Shown here: positions 44,206 to 55,829 of the stretch, piece after piece | Layout of the letters: each line of letters opens with the position of its first letter | How positions within the stretch are numbered: the first letter of the stretch is position 1 | Source of the DNA: Balaenoptera acutorostrata | Taxonomy: Eukaryota > Chordata > Mammalia > Artiodactyla > Balaenopteridae | Direction: 5' to 3' | Assembly: GCF_949987535.1 (NCBI RefSeq) | Contig: NC_080082.1 | Location: forward strand, 28,995,164 to 29,059,163 | DNA: 64,000 nucleotides | Notes under the pieces: generated by a model | What the model saw: only the letters and a program-made list of their open reading frames with translations | Databases searched by the model: none | What the model was told of the DNA's origin: nothing | Made by a program: the position numbers and the translations under genes

Positions 44206-47200
44206 AGACAGAAGATTTCTGCACAAAGTGCTTCCACAACTGTTACTTTCAGGTGAGGCCGCCATTGCTTTGACAAGGACACTCCCCCGGGGTGTGGCAA
44301 GGCCGGCTCGCTCATCCCAGGGATTCCTGGGGTGGGGGCAGGGGGAGAGATGACACGACAAGCCTCCCTCCCTGCCCCTGCCATCTAGCCCTGTTCTTCA
44401 CGGATGTGCTGTGTAGAAGGTCTGCGGGATTTGTGAGGACATCTCCAGGCCTCCTGGGGCTTGAGATACATCACACTCCGCAGGAAACTGCCCGTCCGCC
44501 CTCTTTCTGCTCCACTCACTGAGCATCCCCACCCCCATCCCCGAACAGCTCTTGGAAAATGGACATGGATGTTCCACTGTCCCATGAAACCTTCCCAGGC
44601 CATCAGAGGTCTGGTGCTGACTAGCTGGCCTCCTGTCTGGACTTGGCTTTGGTTAAATGTCCCTCCTTCACCCTGCCCTGCCTGGTTCTTTGCCAGTTTG
44701 CCCCCTCCCACAGCCCTTTTCCATCTACCCCTGAAATTACCCTAACTCTCCAGCCTCGTTCCTACTCCTTCAAGCACGGGGCCCCTGCTTTCTTCCCCTT
44801 TCCCCCTGAACACTGGCGCTTCCCGTTCCTGCTTCTCTTCTCATCTTGCCCAAATCCTATCCGTCAGCCTCCCATTGGAGACTTCTTGTTCCAATAATGC
44901 CCTAACTACTAGAGTCCACACTGATCTTTCCCTTCTTGCTATGTGTATATTCAGGATGCCCCCCCCATACACACACACAGTTTAGTTCATCTTATACCTT
45001 GTATTGGCCATAAGCACCTTGACTTGTAGTCTGATTTCCCCAAATAGACAGGGTGCCCCACAGAGGCCTCTCCACCTCCACACCCGCATGGGACACAGGT
45101 ACTTAGCACTGGCTACAGAGAGAGTCCCCTTCTCCCTTGAGGGACGAAGGCTACACCCGTTCTTCTCTTTCTCTCCATTCCAGACACAAACTGCTCAAAG
45201 AGAACAAAGAAAGATGCTCATATTCTACCAAAGAGGATAAAATGCAAAGAGAATCTAGAACAGGGAAAAAAATGTTCCACATTTATAGATATGAGGAGGG
45301 AGGAGAGGTGATGGGATTTGTAACAAAGCAGCAAAGGGCGACTTTCATTTGCCTGGGTTTGGGTCAAGGCTGTATAGCCGACTGCCCTCTGAAGGACACT
45401 GCATTCACTCTTCCCTCCAGAGCCTTGGGGTTGACTAGGACTTGGGGAGCCTGGGTGGACAGCCTCATTCTCATGTACTTGTCCTCAATCCATGGGGGCT
45501 GGGGGTGGAGGGCTGGAGCCTTCCCTCCACCCCCTTTCCCATAGAAATAGGACAGAGAATGAGGGCGAATTCACTGATTCCAACCCACTCCTCACTGTCA
45601 TAATGCATAATGCAGCAAAGTCAACCTGTATCTAGAGGTTAAAATAAATCAAACCAAATGTGAAACAGTAATGACTGCAGTAAGACACCAAGGAGAACTG
45701 GTAGACCATTGTGGTGGAACACACAGAGATGGCAAAGAGGAGCTCTGGTCTGAAGGTCAGAGAAAGGTGACCTCAAGCCAGCTGCCACAGCTGAGGAGGC
45801 ACACATGCCTGGAGACTGAGGGATCTGATCTGATCATCTCTTGAGTTCTCTTCTAGTTCTGAGATTCACGAATAAGTAAAAGGGTCTTACAGGTGGAGCA
45901 AATGGCTCAGAGGTGGCTGGCAGCAGATTTGAGGCATGCACCCCCTATCTTTATGTCAGCTGCATTCCCCCATCCTGGGAAGTCAAGAAATCTGGATTCA
46001 GGTTCCTCTGCTGGCCTTGGAAGTTCATTCCTTTCTCTGGGCTCAGCGCCATCATCCTCAAAATGAGAGGCTAGAACAGATGATCTCTAAGGGGCCCCCA
46101 GCTCTGCCTTCCAAGACAGTTTGAGGGCTTGCTATGTGCTGAGATGGTGGGACACGCTGCCCACACGAGTGCCCAGCCTCCGCTGGTCACCCAGTGCACT
46201 ACAGGACCCTCACCTCTGCTCCCTCACTGTGGGCAGGTCACAGCCTCAGTGAGCTCTGACACGCCAGCTGGACAGCAGTGGCATCAGGCGTGGGATGGGG
46301 GGCACCTGCCACCAGCTTCCCCACCTCAGAATACAAGGAGCAAAAGCCATGTGCCCTGCAGCTGGGCCCCCTCTACCAAGTCACTCTCAGCTAAAAGGCA
46401 CCCTGCAGCCCACTCCTCTAAATGCACAATGCAACTAAATCCAACATCTACCAGCCCAAGACCACACACTACAGTCACGTGAGCCAAGGTACCTGCTTAC
46501 CCCACACCTGCCAGAGGAGCTACCCCATGCCTCAGTGAGGAGGTCCTCCACCTCATCTCTCCAAGTCGTCTCTGGCAGGTAAAGTTTCAGCTTCTCTGAC
46601 TATGCCTGTCCACACTCATCTGTCCCTTCTCGGAGGGCCGACACCATGCAGTGTCTGAGCCCAAAAAATACCAAGTGATGTACGCTCTGTCAAGACACGT
46701 CTGCTCCTTAGCATGAACCTTGTTTCCTCAACCATGACATAACCTCCATGAGTATCACGTGGAGTCCAGGAGCTTGGAGAGATTACATAAAACCAAAACT
46801 TCCCATATATATAGCATTCAGAAATTAAATCAGGGTAAAAGTTATGCTGCAAAAGAATCCTCAATATATAGTGACTTGAAGAACACAGGAGTTTATTTCT
46901 CTTTCTGAAGAACCATAGCTGATGCTGCTGGTGCTGGGCTCACATTCCCTCGGGTCCCCTTACCAGGCCCATGCCCACCAGCTTGGCTTCCAATGCCAGC
47001 ACCTGCATCTTTGACAGAGGGCTGCTTTTGGGCTGCTGACATTCACTCTACCCACCAACACAGAGAAGACTGGGAAGTGCCTGGGAACTAATCCCCCCCT
47101 CTCCACCACCCTGGGACTGATGGGTGTGGGGATAAACATGGCCCAGTTCCCTTACGCTTGGTTAGCTCTGAAGGCTGAGTTTTACACTGCTTTTCAGAAC

Positions 47201-47685
47201 TTCCCCATGGAATTAAGCCCTGGTCATCCACTGTGGTTGTTGGCCTTTATTGGCTGACTTCTCTTCCCTTTGTCACCTCCCCACTCACCTGCAGTGCTCT
47301 GAGCCCTCCCAAGCAAACCACATGCACTCAGTCCTTTTCTTAATAGAGGGACCCAGTTTCCTTCCAATTTGTTGTTCTGCCACGCCTCCCCCACCCCAGC
47401 ATGTTGTCCTGCTCTGCATAGTCAAAGAGGTGTCACGGGCATATCCACGCCCTGGCTTGTAGGAAGGAAAAGAGAGGACAACCAGGGAAGCAATTTGCTA
47501 CAAGTGAGTGAGGTAGAAGTTGTACCCGTCCCTTCCTTTCATGTGTCCTTAGTGACAACTTAGCTGCAAGGGAGGCTGGAAATGTGCCCAGCTTAAAATA
47601 TTAATCTGGATAGGAGAAATGGTTGCAGTGGGTGCATATAGTTGCATATAGTCTCTGCTACAGAAATGAAAAAATACCTAACCAT
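44206..47685. other. long intergenic stretch, no recognised gene
   Basis: Pyrimidine-rich, L2-flavoured text at about 44390-45010 (TCCCATGAAACCTTCCCAGG). The remainder, including a 135-codon plus-strand frame near 45137-45544 and a 117-codon frame near 46129-46482, lacks any domain, splice pattern or family match I recognise. Confidence 0.45.
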
Positions 47686-47689
47686 TTAC

Positions 47690-47885
47690 TGGACTCCAAA
47701 ATAAAGGTGCTCTGCTTATCTTCCATGTGCTGATTTGTTGAATCTGCACAATACAATGAGTGTCACTGCTGTCATTTACAGATTGAGAAACTGAGGAGTT
47801 CAGTATCTTACCTGAAGTCACACAGGAGCAGTAAGGGGCAAAGTCAGGAGCTGAACCCAGGTCTGACTGGCTTTTTTCTCCTCTG
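47690..47885 (+). repeat. MIR SINE
   Basis: CATTTACAGATTGAGAAACT, GTCACACAGGAGCAGTAAGG and AGCTGAACCCAGGTCTGACT: MIR core and 3' end. A second weaker MIR-like piece may follow to 48060 (ACTCACCACAAATCACCTAG). Confidence 0.85.
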
Positions 47886-48449
47886 TGGTTATTCTGCTTT
47901 TTATCCCTATAAATGCATTTTATTTGGTTCCATATCCTTACTTTGAAGGTGATAAAATTGGGGGCCAGAAAAAGGCAGAGACTCACCACAAATCACCTAG
48001 AGAGCAAAAAGCAGAATTGAGCCAGAACCAAGGGGTCCTGGCTACCAGCTGGCTGCCTTATCCATAGAGCCTGCTCTGGTCTGGCAACTTCCAAACAGCT
48101 CCTGCTCTGATTCAGACCAGTGCCTATGGGGCTGCTGGGGAGAGGGATGTGTATCCTTTGGACTCACTGAGTCCAGAGCCCAGCCTTAAACCACAGTAGC
48201 ATCTAAAGTTTCTAAATAGAAAATCTACCAATCAAGGTGGCAGTGATGGCCCAGTATCCCTTGTTACATGAACAGCATCCTCTGTGCTCAGCTCACAGGC
48301 CTTAAACCAGCTCCCTGCCCTCTCCCAGAAGGAGAGGGATGCTTGTTCCCTTGGGCCTCGCTGTCGGCATGCAGGAATTAGACAGTGGAGAGGGATTGGG
48401 CCATAAGGGTCCCCAGATCCTCCATGAAGTCATCCCCTTGCTGTCGTCA

Positions 48450-48560
48450 GTGTCAGTTGCCTAGCAACTGCCTTTGGCAGATGGTGGCACTGAGAGCATG
48501 CCAATCTCTCCCACAGCTAAAAATACATTCCGACGACAACGGGTCTATTTTAAAAGATAC
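48450..48560. promoter_or_regulatory. candidate enhancer: RFX X-box with MEF2 and TEAD motifs
   Basis: GTTGCCTAGCAAC at 48456-48468 matches the X-box consensus GTNRCCNRGYAAC at every position and is nearly palindromic. Within 100 bp follow CTAAAAATAC (48517-48526, MEF2-like), ACATTCC (48525-48531, TEAD/M-CAT core) and CTATTTTAAA (about 48545, second A/T-rich MEF2-like word). No transposon similarity was seen. Activity is inferred from motifs only. Confidence 0.45.
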
Positions 48561-48839
48561 AATGTGCTCCCAACATCTTCCCTTGTCTGCAAAGAACTGT
48601 GCTGTGCTGGGTCTCTCTGGGCTTCTGATTTGGTCTGACGGTGTGGAAGGGAGTATTCCAGGAAAGGAACTCAAGGCCAGGCACCACTGGGGTGCTTAGA
48701 AAATTGTCATGGAGGAGGATGAGGGAGAGGAAGAAGAGGAGCGCTAGGAAATAGTGGTGTGGGAGGTAGATACCACAGTTGAGAGCAAACCCTGTAATTT
48801 GGTCATATTCTTTCCCTACTCAGGAGGGTGGAGTTAGGA

Positions 48840-49060
48840 AGAAAAACCATAGAATCACAGAAGCCTAGCGCTGCAAGGGACCCAATCCCATTTCCCAGTT
48901 GGGAAGGCAGAGGCCCTGAGAGATTGAAATGAGAAGAGTTGGCTCTTTGCCCTTGTTCGGGGTGCAAGGGCTGGGGCTCCCAGGTGTGGGCATGAGACCG
49001 CGGACCCTCGAACTCCTCTTGCATTCCTATTGGCAAGTTTGTCACACCACCCCTCACCAG
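48840..49060 (+). repeat. MIR-like/CR1-like remnant
   Basis: CCATAGAATCACAGAAGCCT, GCTGCAAGGGACCCAATCCC and GGCAGAGGCCCTGAGAGATT are typical of an old short repeat with a MIR-like 3' core. Confidence 0.5.
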
Positions 49061-49132
49061 CTTAGCCTTTCCATTTAATCACCATCATTTGCAGCTTTCT
49101 TTTGTACAAAGAGAGTAGTAAGTCCATTTGTG

Positions 49133-49270
49133 CATTCATTAATTCAACAAATATTTATTAAGCACCTACTGCCATATGGTGCCAAGCCCTGTAGATACAG
49201 CAGGGGACCCATACGCACGGTCCCCACCTCCTGTTGCTTGTGGTCCAGCAGGTGAGGCTGGCACCGAGCA
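49133..49270 (+). repeat. ancient interspersed repeat, copy 3
   Basis: CATTAATTCAACAAATATTT then ATTAAGCACCTACTGCC and GATACAGCAGGGGACCCATA: the same head as the copies near 8070 and 43381. Confidence 0.55.
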
Positions 49271-49357
49271 GGTAAGCACAGGGTATGCCATGCTACAGAC
49301 ACCGAGGCAGATTTGGGTCGAGGCCTACTTACCAGCTCTGCAACCAAAGCATATCAC

Positions 49358-49522
49358 CTAGGGTTGCAAGATAAAATACAGGGGACCCAGTTAAATATGA
49401 ATTTCAGATGAACAATAATTATTTTTTAAGATTAGTGTGTCGCCAGTATTGTATTATCTGAGGTTCAACTTTAACTGGGCCTCCTGTAATTTTATGTGCT
49501 ATACCTGGCAACCCTACACTGA
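49358..49522. mobile_element. short palindromic DNA-transposon-like element
   Basis: Starts AGGGTTGCAAGATAAAATAC, then AGGGGACCCAGTTAAAT, and ends with an inverted counterpart (AACTGGGCCTCCTGTAATTT, CTGGCAACCCT). Long terminal inverted repeats with little between them suggest a non-autonomous DNA transposon. The family name is not asserted. Confidence 0.7.
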
Positions 49523-49834
49523 ATATCACTATTGTTAACTTTTCTCATCTATACAATGGGAAAAACAGTATCTACTTATAGGGGTTATTTTGCAGATTAA
49601 ATGAGAAAACATATATACATCTGTGACTGACAGATAAAAGTCATTTCCGCTCCTCTCCAAGAAGGGCTTCCCTGGGGTTTTGCCCTGGCCAGCTTATTAG
49701 CCCAGCTCTCCTCCCCCTCAGGATCTGGCAATAAGTGATGGGTAGGGGTAACCCTGCTCTGTCCTAAGGCTGAGCTGGGATGAGGGAAATCTGCTGGTGG
49801 AGAATGACTTGCCAAAGAACTAGGAACCAACCCG

Positions 49835-50022
49835 GCTTTGCTTGGAGTGCTGGTCAGGGCCAGCAACTCTCCATTGCCTGGGGTGCTTGTTAAAAATACA
49901 GACGCCAGGGTTCTACCCAAGTTTTACTGAATCAGGATGTCTAGGGAAGAACGTGCCTTTTAAGCAAAATCCCTGGTAACTCTCTGGACTCTAAAGTTTG
50001 AGAACCACTGGTCTGGGGTGTG
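49835..50022 (-). repeat. MER5A-type hAT element
   Basis: GGTGCTTGTTAAAAATACAG, CGCCAGGGTTCTACCC, TACTGAATCAGGATGTCTAG and the terminal AAGTTTGAGAACCACTGG. The interval 49523-49834 shows nothing recognised. Confidence 0.8.
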
Positions 50023-50099
50023 GGGACACATGCTGTCCCTGTAGAGGCAAGGCCACAGCAGCCTGTTTTGCGATTGGGATCCTTGACTGGATCCTAGAA

Positions 50100-50330
50100 C
50101 AGAAAAAGGACATTAGTAGGAAATTGGCTGCAATCCAAAAAACATCAGTAGTTTAGTTAATGGTATTGTACCCATGTTAATTTCTTAGTTTTGATCATTA
50201 TACCATAGTTACATAAGATGTTAACATTAGGGAAATCTCAGTGAAGGGTATATGGGAACTCTCTGTACTATCGTCACAAATCTTGTGTAAATCTCAAATT
50301 ATTTCCAAATAAAAGGTTAAAAAAAAACTG
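50100..50330 (+). mobile_element. old L1M 3' end
   Basis: GGTATATGGGAACTCTCTGT, CAAATCTTGTGTAAATCTC and ATTATTTCCAAATAAAAGGT: the 3' terminus of an ancient L1M element with a residual A-tail. Confidence 0.82.
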
Positions 50331-50444
50331 CTTTAGCTCAAAGCCTGCTGTGGGCTCTTCCCCAGACCAGTGGTGCGTCAGAAGGCCCAGCCCGCATGCT
50401 AAACCGGCTTGAGTTAAGCAAGTGCAGGTAGTTGAGAGCCCCTA

Positions 50445-50640
50445 CCCCAAGGTTCTGGGAGAGCACTGCTTTTCCTCCCTGCCATTCACACTGGGGCTTA
50501 AATGTCAACCTCAATGAATTACATTTTAATCTGTCTCTGTTATCAACCTGGCCAGGTCCTAATTGGATGCCAGGCACACTGCTGAAGGGCATGCATAATT
50601 CATCAGCTGGGAGGCCAGGAAGGTCTTTCATCATGGGCCA
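50445..50640. promoter_or_regulatory. repeat-free block, candidate conserved non-coding element
   Basis: Contains CAATGAATTACATTTTAATC, CCTAATTGGATGCC and GCATGCATAATTCATCAGC, a homeodomain/POU-like set in a short span with no transposon signature. Conservation was not tested. Confidence 0.3.
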
Positions 50641-50755
50641 GGGAAGGAGGAGGGAGAGAAGGAGGGGGGAGAAGGAGAGAAAGAGGGGAAGGGGGAGGAG
50701 TTAGAAAAGGAAAGAGAGCAAGTAGGGTTGGAGGGGAGGAGAGAGAAGGGACCTG
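50641..50755 (+). repeat. polypurine (GA-rich) tract
   Basis: About 110 bp almost entirely of G and A (GGAGGAGGGAGAGAAGGAGG and further). Low complexity, with potential for triplex structure. The open frame through it is an artefact. Confidence 0.85.
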
Positions 50756-51040
50756 GCACAGTACTAGCCACTCAGTCTTTCAGGCTCTGCTTCAGGGCCA
50801 CCTCCTCCAGGAGGTCTTCATTTGCAAGACTCAGGCCCTCCTTCCCTTGGTTGCCCATAGCACAGGACACACCTCTGTTACACTTGACTAATCGGAAGGT
50901 CCTATGATGTTTACTTAAAAGTCTGCCTCCCCTAGACCTTGAATCCTCTCCCTTCGGGGTGATATCTGACCTGATGACAGGTCACCCCCATCTGGCAGAG
51001 TCCTGGCACATAGTGAGTGTTTGTTGAATGACTGAAAGGT
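50756..51040 (+). repeat. L2 LINE 3' end
   Basis: CAGGGCCACCTCCTCCAGGA, GGTCTTCATTTGCAAGAC, CAGAGTCCTGGCACATAGTG and GAGTGTTTGTTGAATGACTG: a clear L2 end. 51041-51740 carries weak upstream L2-like text (for example around 51440-51600) and no gene. Confidence 0.82.
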
Positions 51041-51744
51041 AGATTCTAGCTCAGGACGTACAAAGAAACTGTCTTAACTTGAGCTCCTTGGCTCTGCCAC
51101 CAAACTTGCCCCAGCCGTGTCCTGTTCCCCAAAGCCACCCTTCATTCTGTCCGGCCTCCTTCTCCTGCCAGCCATCTCCCAAGGCCAGGGACCACATAGA
51201 AAAGCAAACACTGTTATACTGGAACTGAAAGGGAAAGTCTGTATTTCTCTGGGCATGCCTCACGCTACACAGTCAAGCGCACAAATCACCTCCCCTCCAC
51301 GCTTTCCTCAGCCCTCTCCAGGTGGGCTTCCACTTGGCTCAAACTGCTCTTGTCCAGGTCACCAACCAACTCCATGTGCTCAAAGCCAAAGGGCACTCCT
51401 GTCTTCACGGTGACTGACCTATCAGCAGCCTGACCCCAACCACCCTCTTGACACATGACCTTATCTTGACTCTCAACACCACACACTTCTGCCTTTCCTC
51501 TTTTCACCTTAGCCACTTCGTGCCCACTTGCTTTGCTGAATCTCTCCCATTTACTCAACCTCTGAATGTTGGGAAGCCCCAAGGTTCACTCTTCAGAACT
51601 TTGCTCTTCTCGGGCTACTGTTCCTACTTAAATAATATTATTCAGTTCCACGGCTTCAAATGCCATCAAACGCTAATGGTTCCTAAATATATATGTCCAC
51701 CCTTGACCTCTCCCTTAAGCTCTAAGCACAAGTATCCACTTGAG

Positions 51745-52340
51745 TGTATTAGTTCTCTATTGCCAAGTAACAAACCTACCCCCAAATTTAGCAGCATAAA
51801 ACAATAAAGATGTATTGCCTCATAGTTTTTGTGAGTGAGGAATCCGGGTGCCACTTATCTGGGTGCCTCTGGCTCAGGTTCTCTCATGAGGTTGTAGTCA
51901 GGCTGTCGGCTGGGGCTGTGGTCTCATCTGAAGGTGTGACTAAGAGAGGATCTTCTTCCAAGCTCACTCTTGTGGCTGTGGGCAGGATTCAGTTCCTTGC
52001 AGGTCACTGGACTGAGAGTCCCTGTCTCTCACTGGCTGTTGACCAGGTGTCTCCCTCAGTTCCTTGCCATGAGAGCCTCTCTGTAGACTGCCCACAGCAT
52101 GGCGGCTGCCTTGCTTCACAGAAAGTGAGCAGGAGAATAAGAAAGAGTACCCAACACAGAAGCCATGGTCTTTTTGTAATCAATCACAGAAGTGACCTTC
52201 CACCACCTCTCCCCAATTCTGTTTGCTGGAAGTGAGTCACTGAATTCAGACCACACTCAAGGGGAAAGAATTATTCAGGGCATGAACAGCAGGACACAGG
52301 AATATTGGGGGCCATTTTAAACAGGCATCTCAAATTAAAC
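51745..52340 (-). mobile_element. MLT1-type MaLR LTR, inverted
   Basis: Starts TGTATTAGTTCTCTATTGCC, then AAGTAACAAACCTACCCCC and AGCAGCATAAAACAATAAAG, which is the reverse complement of an MLT1 3' end. The rest (GAGGTTGTAGTCAGGCTGTC, CACAGAAGTGACCTTCCACC) is the LTR body. 52341-53105 after it shows no gene; 52960-53100 is L2-like. Confidence 0.88.
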
Positions 52341-53109
52341 ATGTCCATGAGAGAACTCCTGATTTTTCCCATCCCAAACTTTCTCATCTCCAAGTTTTCT
52401 CTATCTTTGTAACGAGTGCAGCAGCATTGGAATGGAATGTATTATCAACTGGATAAGCTGGAACTACATCTCCCAGAATCTCCCTATTGCATGGTTCTGG
52501 GAAAGAGTTGGCCAGACTGGGAGGTTGAACCAGACGTGGAAGGAGGAAATGAAGCATCAGCCATTAGTTTCAAAAGATCATGGCAGTCAGCTATGCTAAC
52601 GGGCAGACACAGAGGTAGCTGGAGCATCCCAGGTTGCCCTCACTCTGCTCTCTGTCCAGATTATCTTCCCAACTGCTGGCCTTGCTGACCAACAGCTACC
52701 CAAGGCCCACCTCCAGATGTGTGGCTGCAAGCCCAGAGAGGCAGAAGAGGAACAGAGACAACAGTACCTCAAAGCCCTCTCCATGAACTCCCCTCATGGC
52801 CTCACCTTGCTTGTTGGATGTGCTTGATTTCTTGGGTGTGCTTCAACTTATCCACCTACACCAGGCCTGCAGGACTGTTACTGGCTCTTTCTCTGATCCT
52901 CCAATTCCCCTTCCCCTTCCAGACTTCACTTCCCTGGTTCCTCCCACTATAAGACTACAATGAATTCCTGTAATGAATCCCTTATCCCTTAATGCTCATA
53001 ATGCTGCCTCCCTTTTATCTCAGTTGAAGTATCAGCTCCTCAGAGGGGACCTTCCTGAATTCACCACCCTGTCCATGTTAATCCCCCTAGACCTTTAGGT
53101 TCTAATTGA

Positions 53110-53345
53110 ACTAATAATCAACAATCTTTACTTCCTTCCTATGTCCTATGTACTGCTCTATGTATCAATGCTTTAATTGTGCTACCATGGACCACTTTAA
53201 CATCAGTCCTGCAAAAAAGGTGTATTTATCCCTACCTTTTGATAAGGAAATGAATGCACAAAGAGGTGATTTGCCCATGATCTCATAGAGAACTAACAAA
53301 ACAGACAGTACGAGGGGAATCAGAACCCAGTTCTGCTTGACTTTC
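53110..53345 (+). repeat. MIR remnant
   Basis: CTTTTGATAAGGAAATGAAT then GCACAAAGAGGTGATTTGCC and GGGGAATCAGAACCCAGTTC: MIR core and 3' end, diverged. Confidence 0.65.
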
Positions 53346-54329
53346 AGTAAGTTCTCTCCTTCACCTCTCCTTAACTGAAGCCAGAGTTGGGAGTTTCTCC
53401 ATCTCTCAATCTCAGTATCTTCGTTTATAATCCACAGATCATACTTCAGAGACTGATTGTGAGCACGAAAGATATCTAGGAAACTTTTATCTCTTCCCAC
53501 TTCCCCTGCTACAGATCTCAAAAGCCAAGGTCAGTCTCTCCCCCAGAGTGGAATCAAGGATGCCCAGGATTCCAAGACAAGGTGGAAGACTTCATTCTGG
53601 AGCCTTGGCAGTGCCCTGCCGGAGCCCCTTCCTACCCAACTCTTACCTCAGCTAATGGTCTCTGTTGGGCTGGTAGCTCAACTCTCAGCCACACACAGAA
53701 TCAATAACAGAAGTCCCCAGGCCTCGAATCAGATGTCTCGCTGGGCTGTGTTTATCTGCAGAGGCTGAGTGACTCCCAGGTGGCAGGGCTCCCCTCCTTC
53801 ATGGCCTTTGCCAGCTTCCAGGCAATTCCACCCTGTGTTCCCCTGCAGAAGAGCTGGGCTGTGTCAGGCTTTCAAGGTCCACTTGGAGTTCTTCTGAGGT
53901 TTGTTCAACAAGTGAAGCCACAGAGTTGGAGAAACAGTCTCGTACTCCAGCAGGTCAAAGGGTTACAGAGAAGCCAGTGTCACTATGATTTGTTTCATCA
54001 TGGACAAAGCTCAGAGTGGTTTTATCTGGGGCTCTCTGGGGTCTGTCTTCAGCCAGGACTCCCTGCCCAACTGCTCTGATCCTCCCTCTCCCTGTAAGAC
54101 AAGGCCCTTTTGACCCTTTGACTCTCGGCTCAGAGCACTGCCCCCTCTTGGTGACCTCACTTTGCCTCTTCACCCGGTGTACAGGTCAAAACCAACCAAC
54201 TACTAACCACATGCAGCTGAAACAACCCCTGTGAATGGTTTTATTTAAGATTTGGAAAAATCACTACTTTTTCATTAATTTAAACATTCCCAAAATGTTT
54301 TCTCATCTGTTGTCTCATTCTGTCTATCA
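53346..54329. other. intergenic stretch without recognised feature
   Basis: No exon, RNA gene or transposon that I can identify. Open frames of 72-99 codons occur on both strands without domains. Confidence 0.5.
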
Positions 54330-54945
54330 GAAGTTATTAGGTGGGTTTAACATAAAGCAGCCCCACTGTAGAATTGTGGAAATAATCATAGCTGGCGCAT
54401 TTTGAGCCCTTCCTCTTTGCCAAGCACTTTCCATGAGTTAAATACACTGATTTCCTTTCAGAAGCAGTGGGAGGGGCTTCCCTGGTGGCGCAGTGGGTGA
54501 GAATCTGCCTGCCAATGCAGGGGGCACGGGTTCGAACCCTGGTCTGGGAAGATCCCACATGCCACGGAGCGACTGGGCCCGTGAGCCACAATTACTGAGC
54601 CTGCGCGTCTGGAGCCTGTGCTCCGCAACAAGAGAGGCCGCGATAGTGAGAGGCCCGCGCACCGCGATGAAGAGTGGCCCCCGCTTGCCACAACTGGAGA
54701 AAGCCCTAGCACAGAAACGAAGACCCAACACAGCCATAAATAAATAAATTAATTAATTTTAAAAAAAAAAGCAGTGGGAGGTAGTTACTGTTATTACCCC
54801 CGTTCTCCAGAAGAGAAACTGAGGCTCAGAGATATTTAAAAACACAACTGTCATTGCCCTTCCACTCGTAAGTAATGAAGCCAGAATTTGAACCCTGGTC
54901 CCCAACTCCAGTCAACTGCTAAACTGTACCCAGTCACAAAGGAAG
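54330..54945 (+). repeat. MIR split by a younger SINE
   Basis: 54330-54461 (GGCGCATTTTGAGCCC, TTTGCCAAGCACTTTCCATG) and 54782-54945 (TTATTACCCCCGTTCTCCAG, AGAAACTGAGGCTCAGAGAT, CCAGAATTTGAACCCTGGTC) are the two halves of one MIR, separated by the CHR SINE at 54475-54768. Confidence 0.85.
54475..54768 (+). mobile_element. CHR-type tRNA-derived SINE inserted in a MIR
   Basis: GGCTTCCCTGGTGGCGCAGT start, GGGTTCGAACCCT B box, tail of TAAATAAATTAATTAATTTT then A-run. The target duplication AAGCAGTGGGAGG is at 54462-54474 and 54769-54781. Confidence 0.96.
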
Positions 54946-54974
54946 GGGGTGGGAGGGGCTTGTCCTGATCCCCA

Positions 54975-55150
54975 ACACAAATGCTTCTCAAATTTTAATG
55001 TACAAATGAATAGAGCTCTAGTTAAAATGTATTAAAATGAATAGTTTGATTCTGAAGATCTGGGGGCGGGGGGCAAGATTCTGCATCTCTAATAAGCCTC
55101 TAAGTGATGCTAATACTGCTGATCCAAAGACCACACTTTGAGCAGCAAGG
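54975..55150 (-). repeat. MER5A-type hAT element
   Basis: AATGCTTCTCAAATTTTAAT, GTTTGATTCTGAAGATCTGG, CAAGATTCTGCATCTCTAAT, GTGATGCTAATACTGCTGAT and CCACACTTTGAGCAGCAAGG: follows MER5A through to a degraded end. Confidence 0.75.
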
Positions 55151-55249
55151 CTCCACATCACACTGTGCCCGGGAAGTACCTGCCACCCTCCCTCCCACGT
55201 GAGATTCTCTTGGGTAGGCAAGCTCTTATATTAAGCCCAGCCCACTCAT

Positions 55250-55480
55250 GCTGTTGCAAGTGGCAGAAAACCCAATTTGAATGCTGGTTTAAAACAAAAA
55301 AGGAATTTATTGATTCATGTAACTGAGAAGGCACGGCTTCGAGTATGGCTGCATCTAGGGGTTCTGATGATGTTTCAGGACCTGGTCCCTTAAAGCTTCT
55401 CAGTTTTATACTTCCTGTTGGCTTCATTCCCAAGCTCCACATTTTGATACAAAGACTGCCAGGGGAATGAAGGCACAGTG
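55250..55480 (+). repeat. old interspersed repeat of unknown family, copy 1
   Basis: GCAAGTGGCAGAAAACCCAA, AAAAGGAATTTATTGATTCA, TGTAACTGAGAAGGCACGG and GTATGGCTGCATCTAGGGG. A related sequence sits at 63265-63530, so the block is dispersed. I cannot name the family. 55481-55825 shows nothing recognised. Confidence 0.5.
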
Positions 55481-55829
55481 GCATGGTCTTAACAAGCTGA
55501 AGCTCAGGCTGGTGAGCTAACATCCCGGCTGGAATAAACAAAAGAGCCAGTTAAAGGCAGCTGCTGAGTCCCTCTTAGTGCTGTCGCCAATATGGGAAGC
55601 TCCAAGTACCCCATCACCCCACACCTGACCTGGGTGTCCTTGAAGTCTGAGCTGGCTAGTGATGCCAGTGCCACTGGGCAGATTTGAGACTCACAGCTAA
55701 GCAGCAGGTAGAGGTGGACTGGCCACACCCTGATGTGTAGCACATCATATTCCCTGGGTTACTCTTGTCTTCCCCAACTGTGCCAGGTGGATTATTGGTC
55801 GCAATCCTTCACTCTCCTGTGGTAGTATT

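Noticed and set aside
45137..45544. 135-codon plus-strand frame
   Set aside because: No domain, low complexity at the end and no conserved-exon signs; not supported as a gene.
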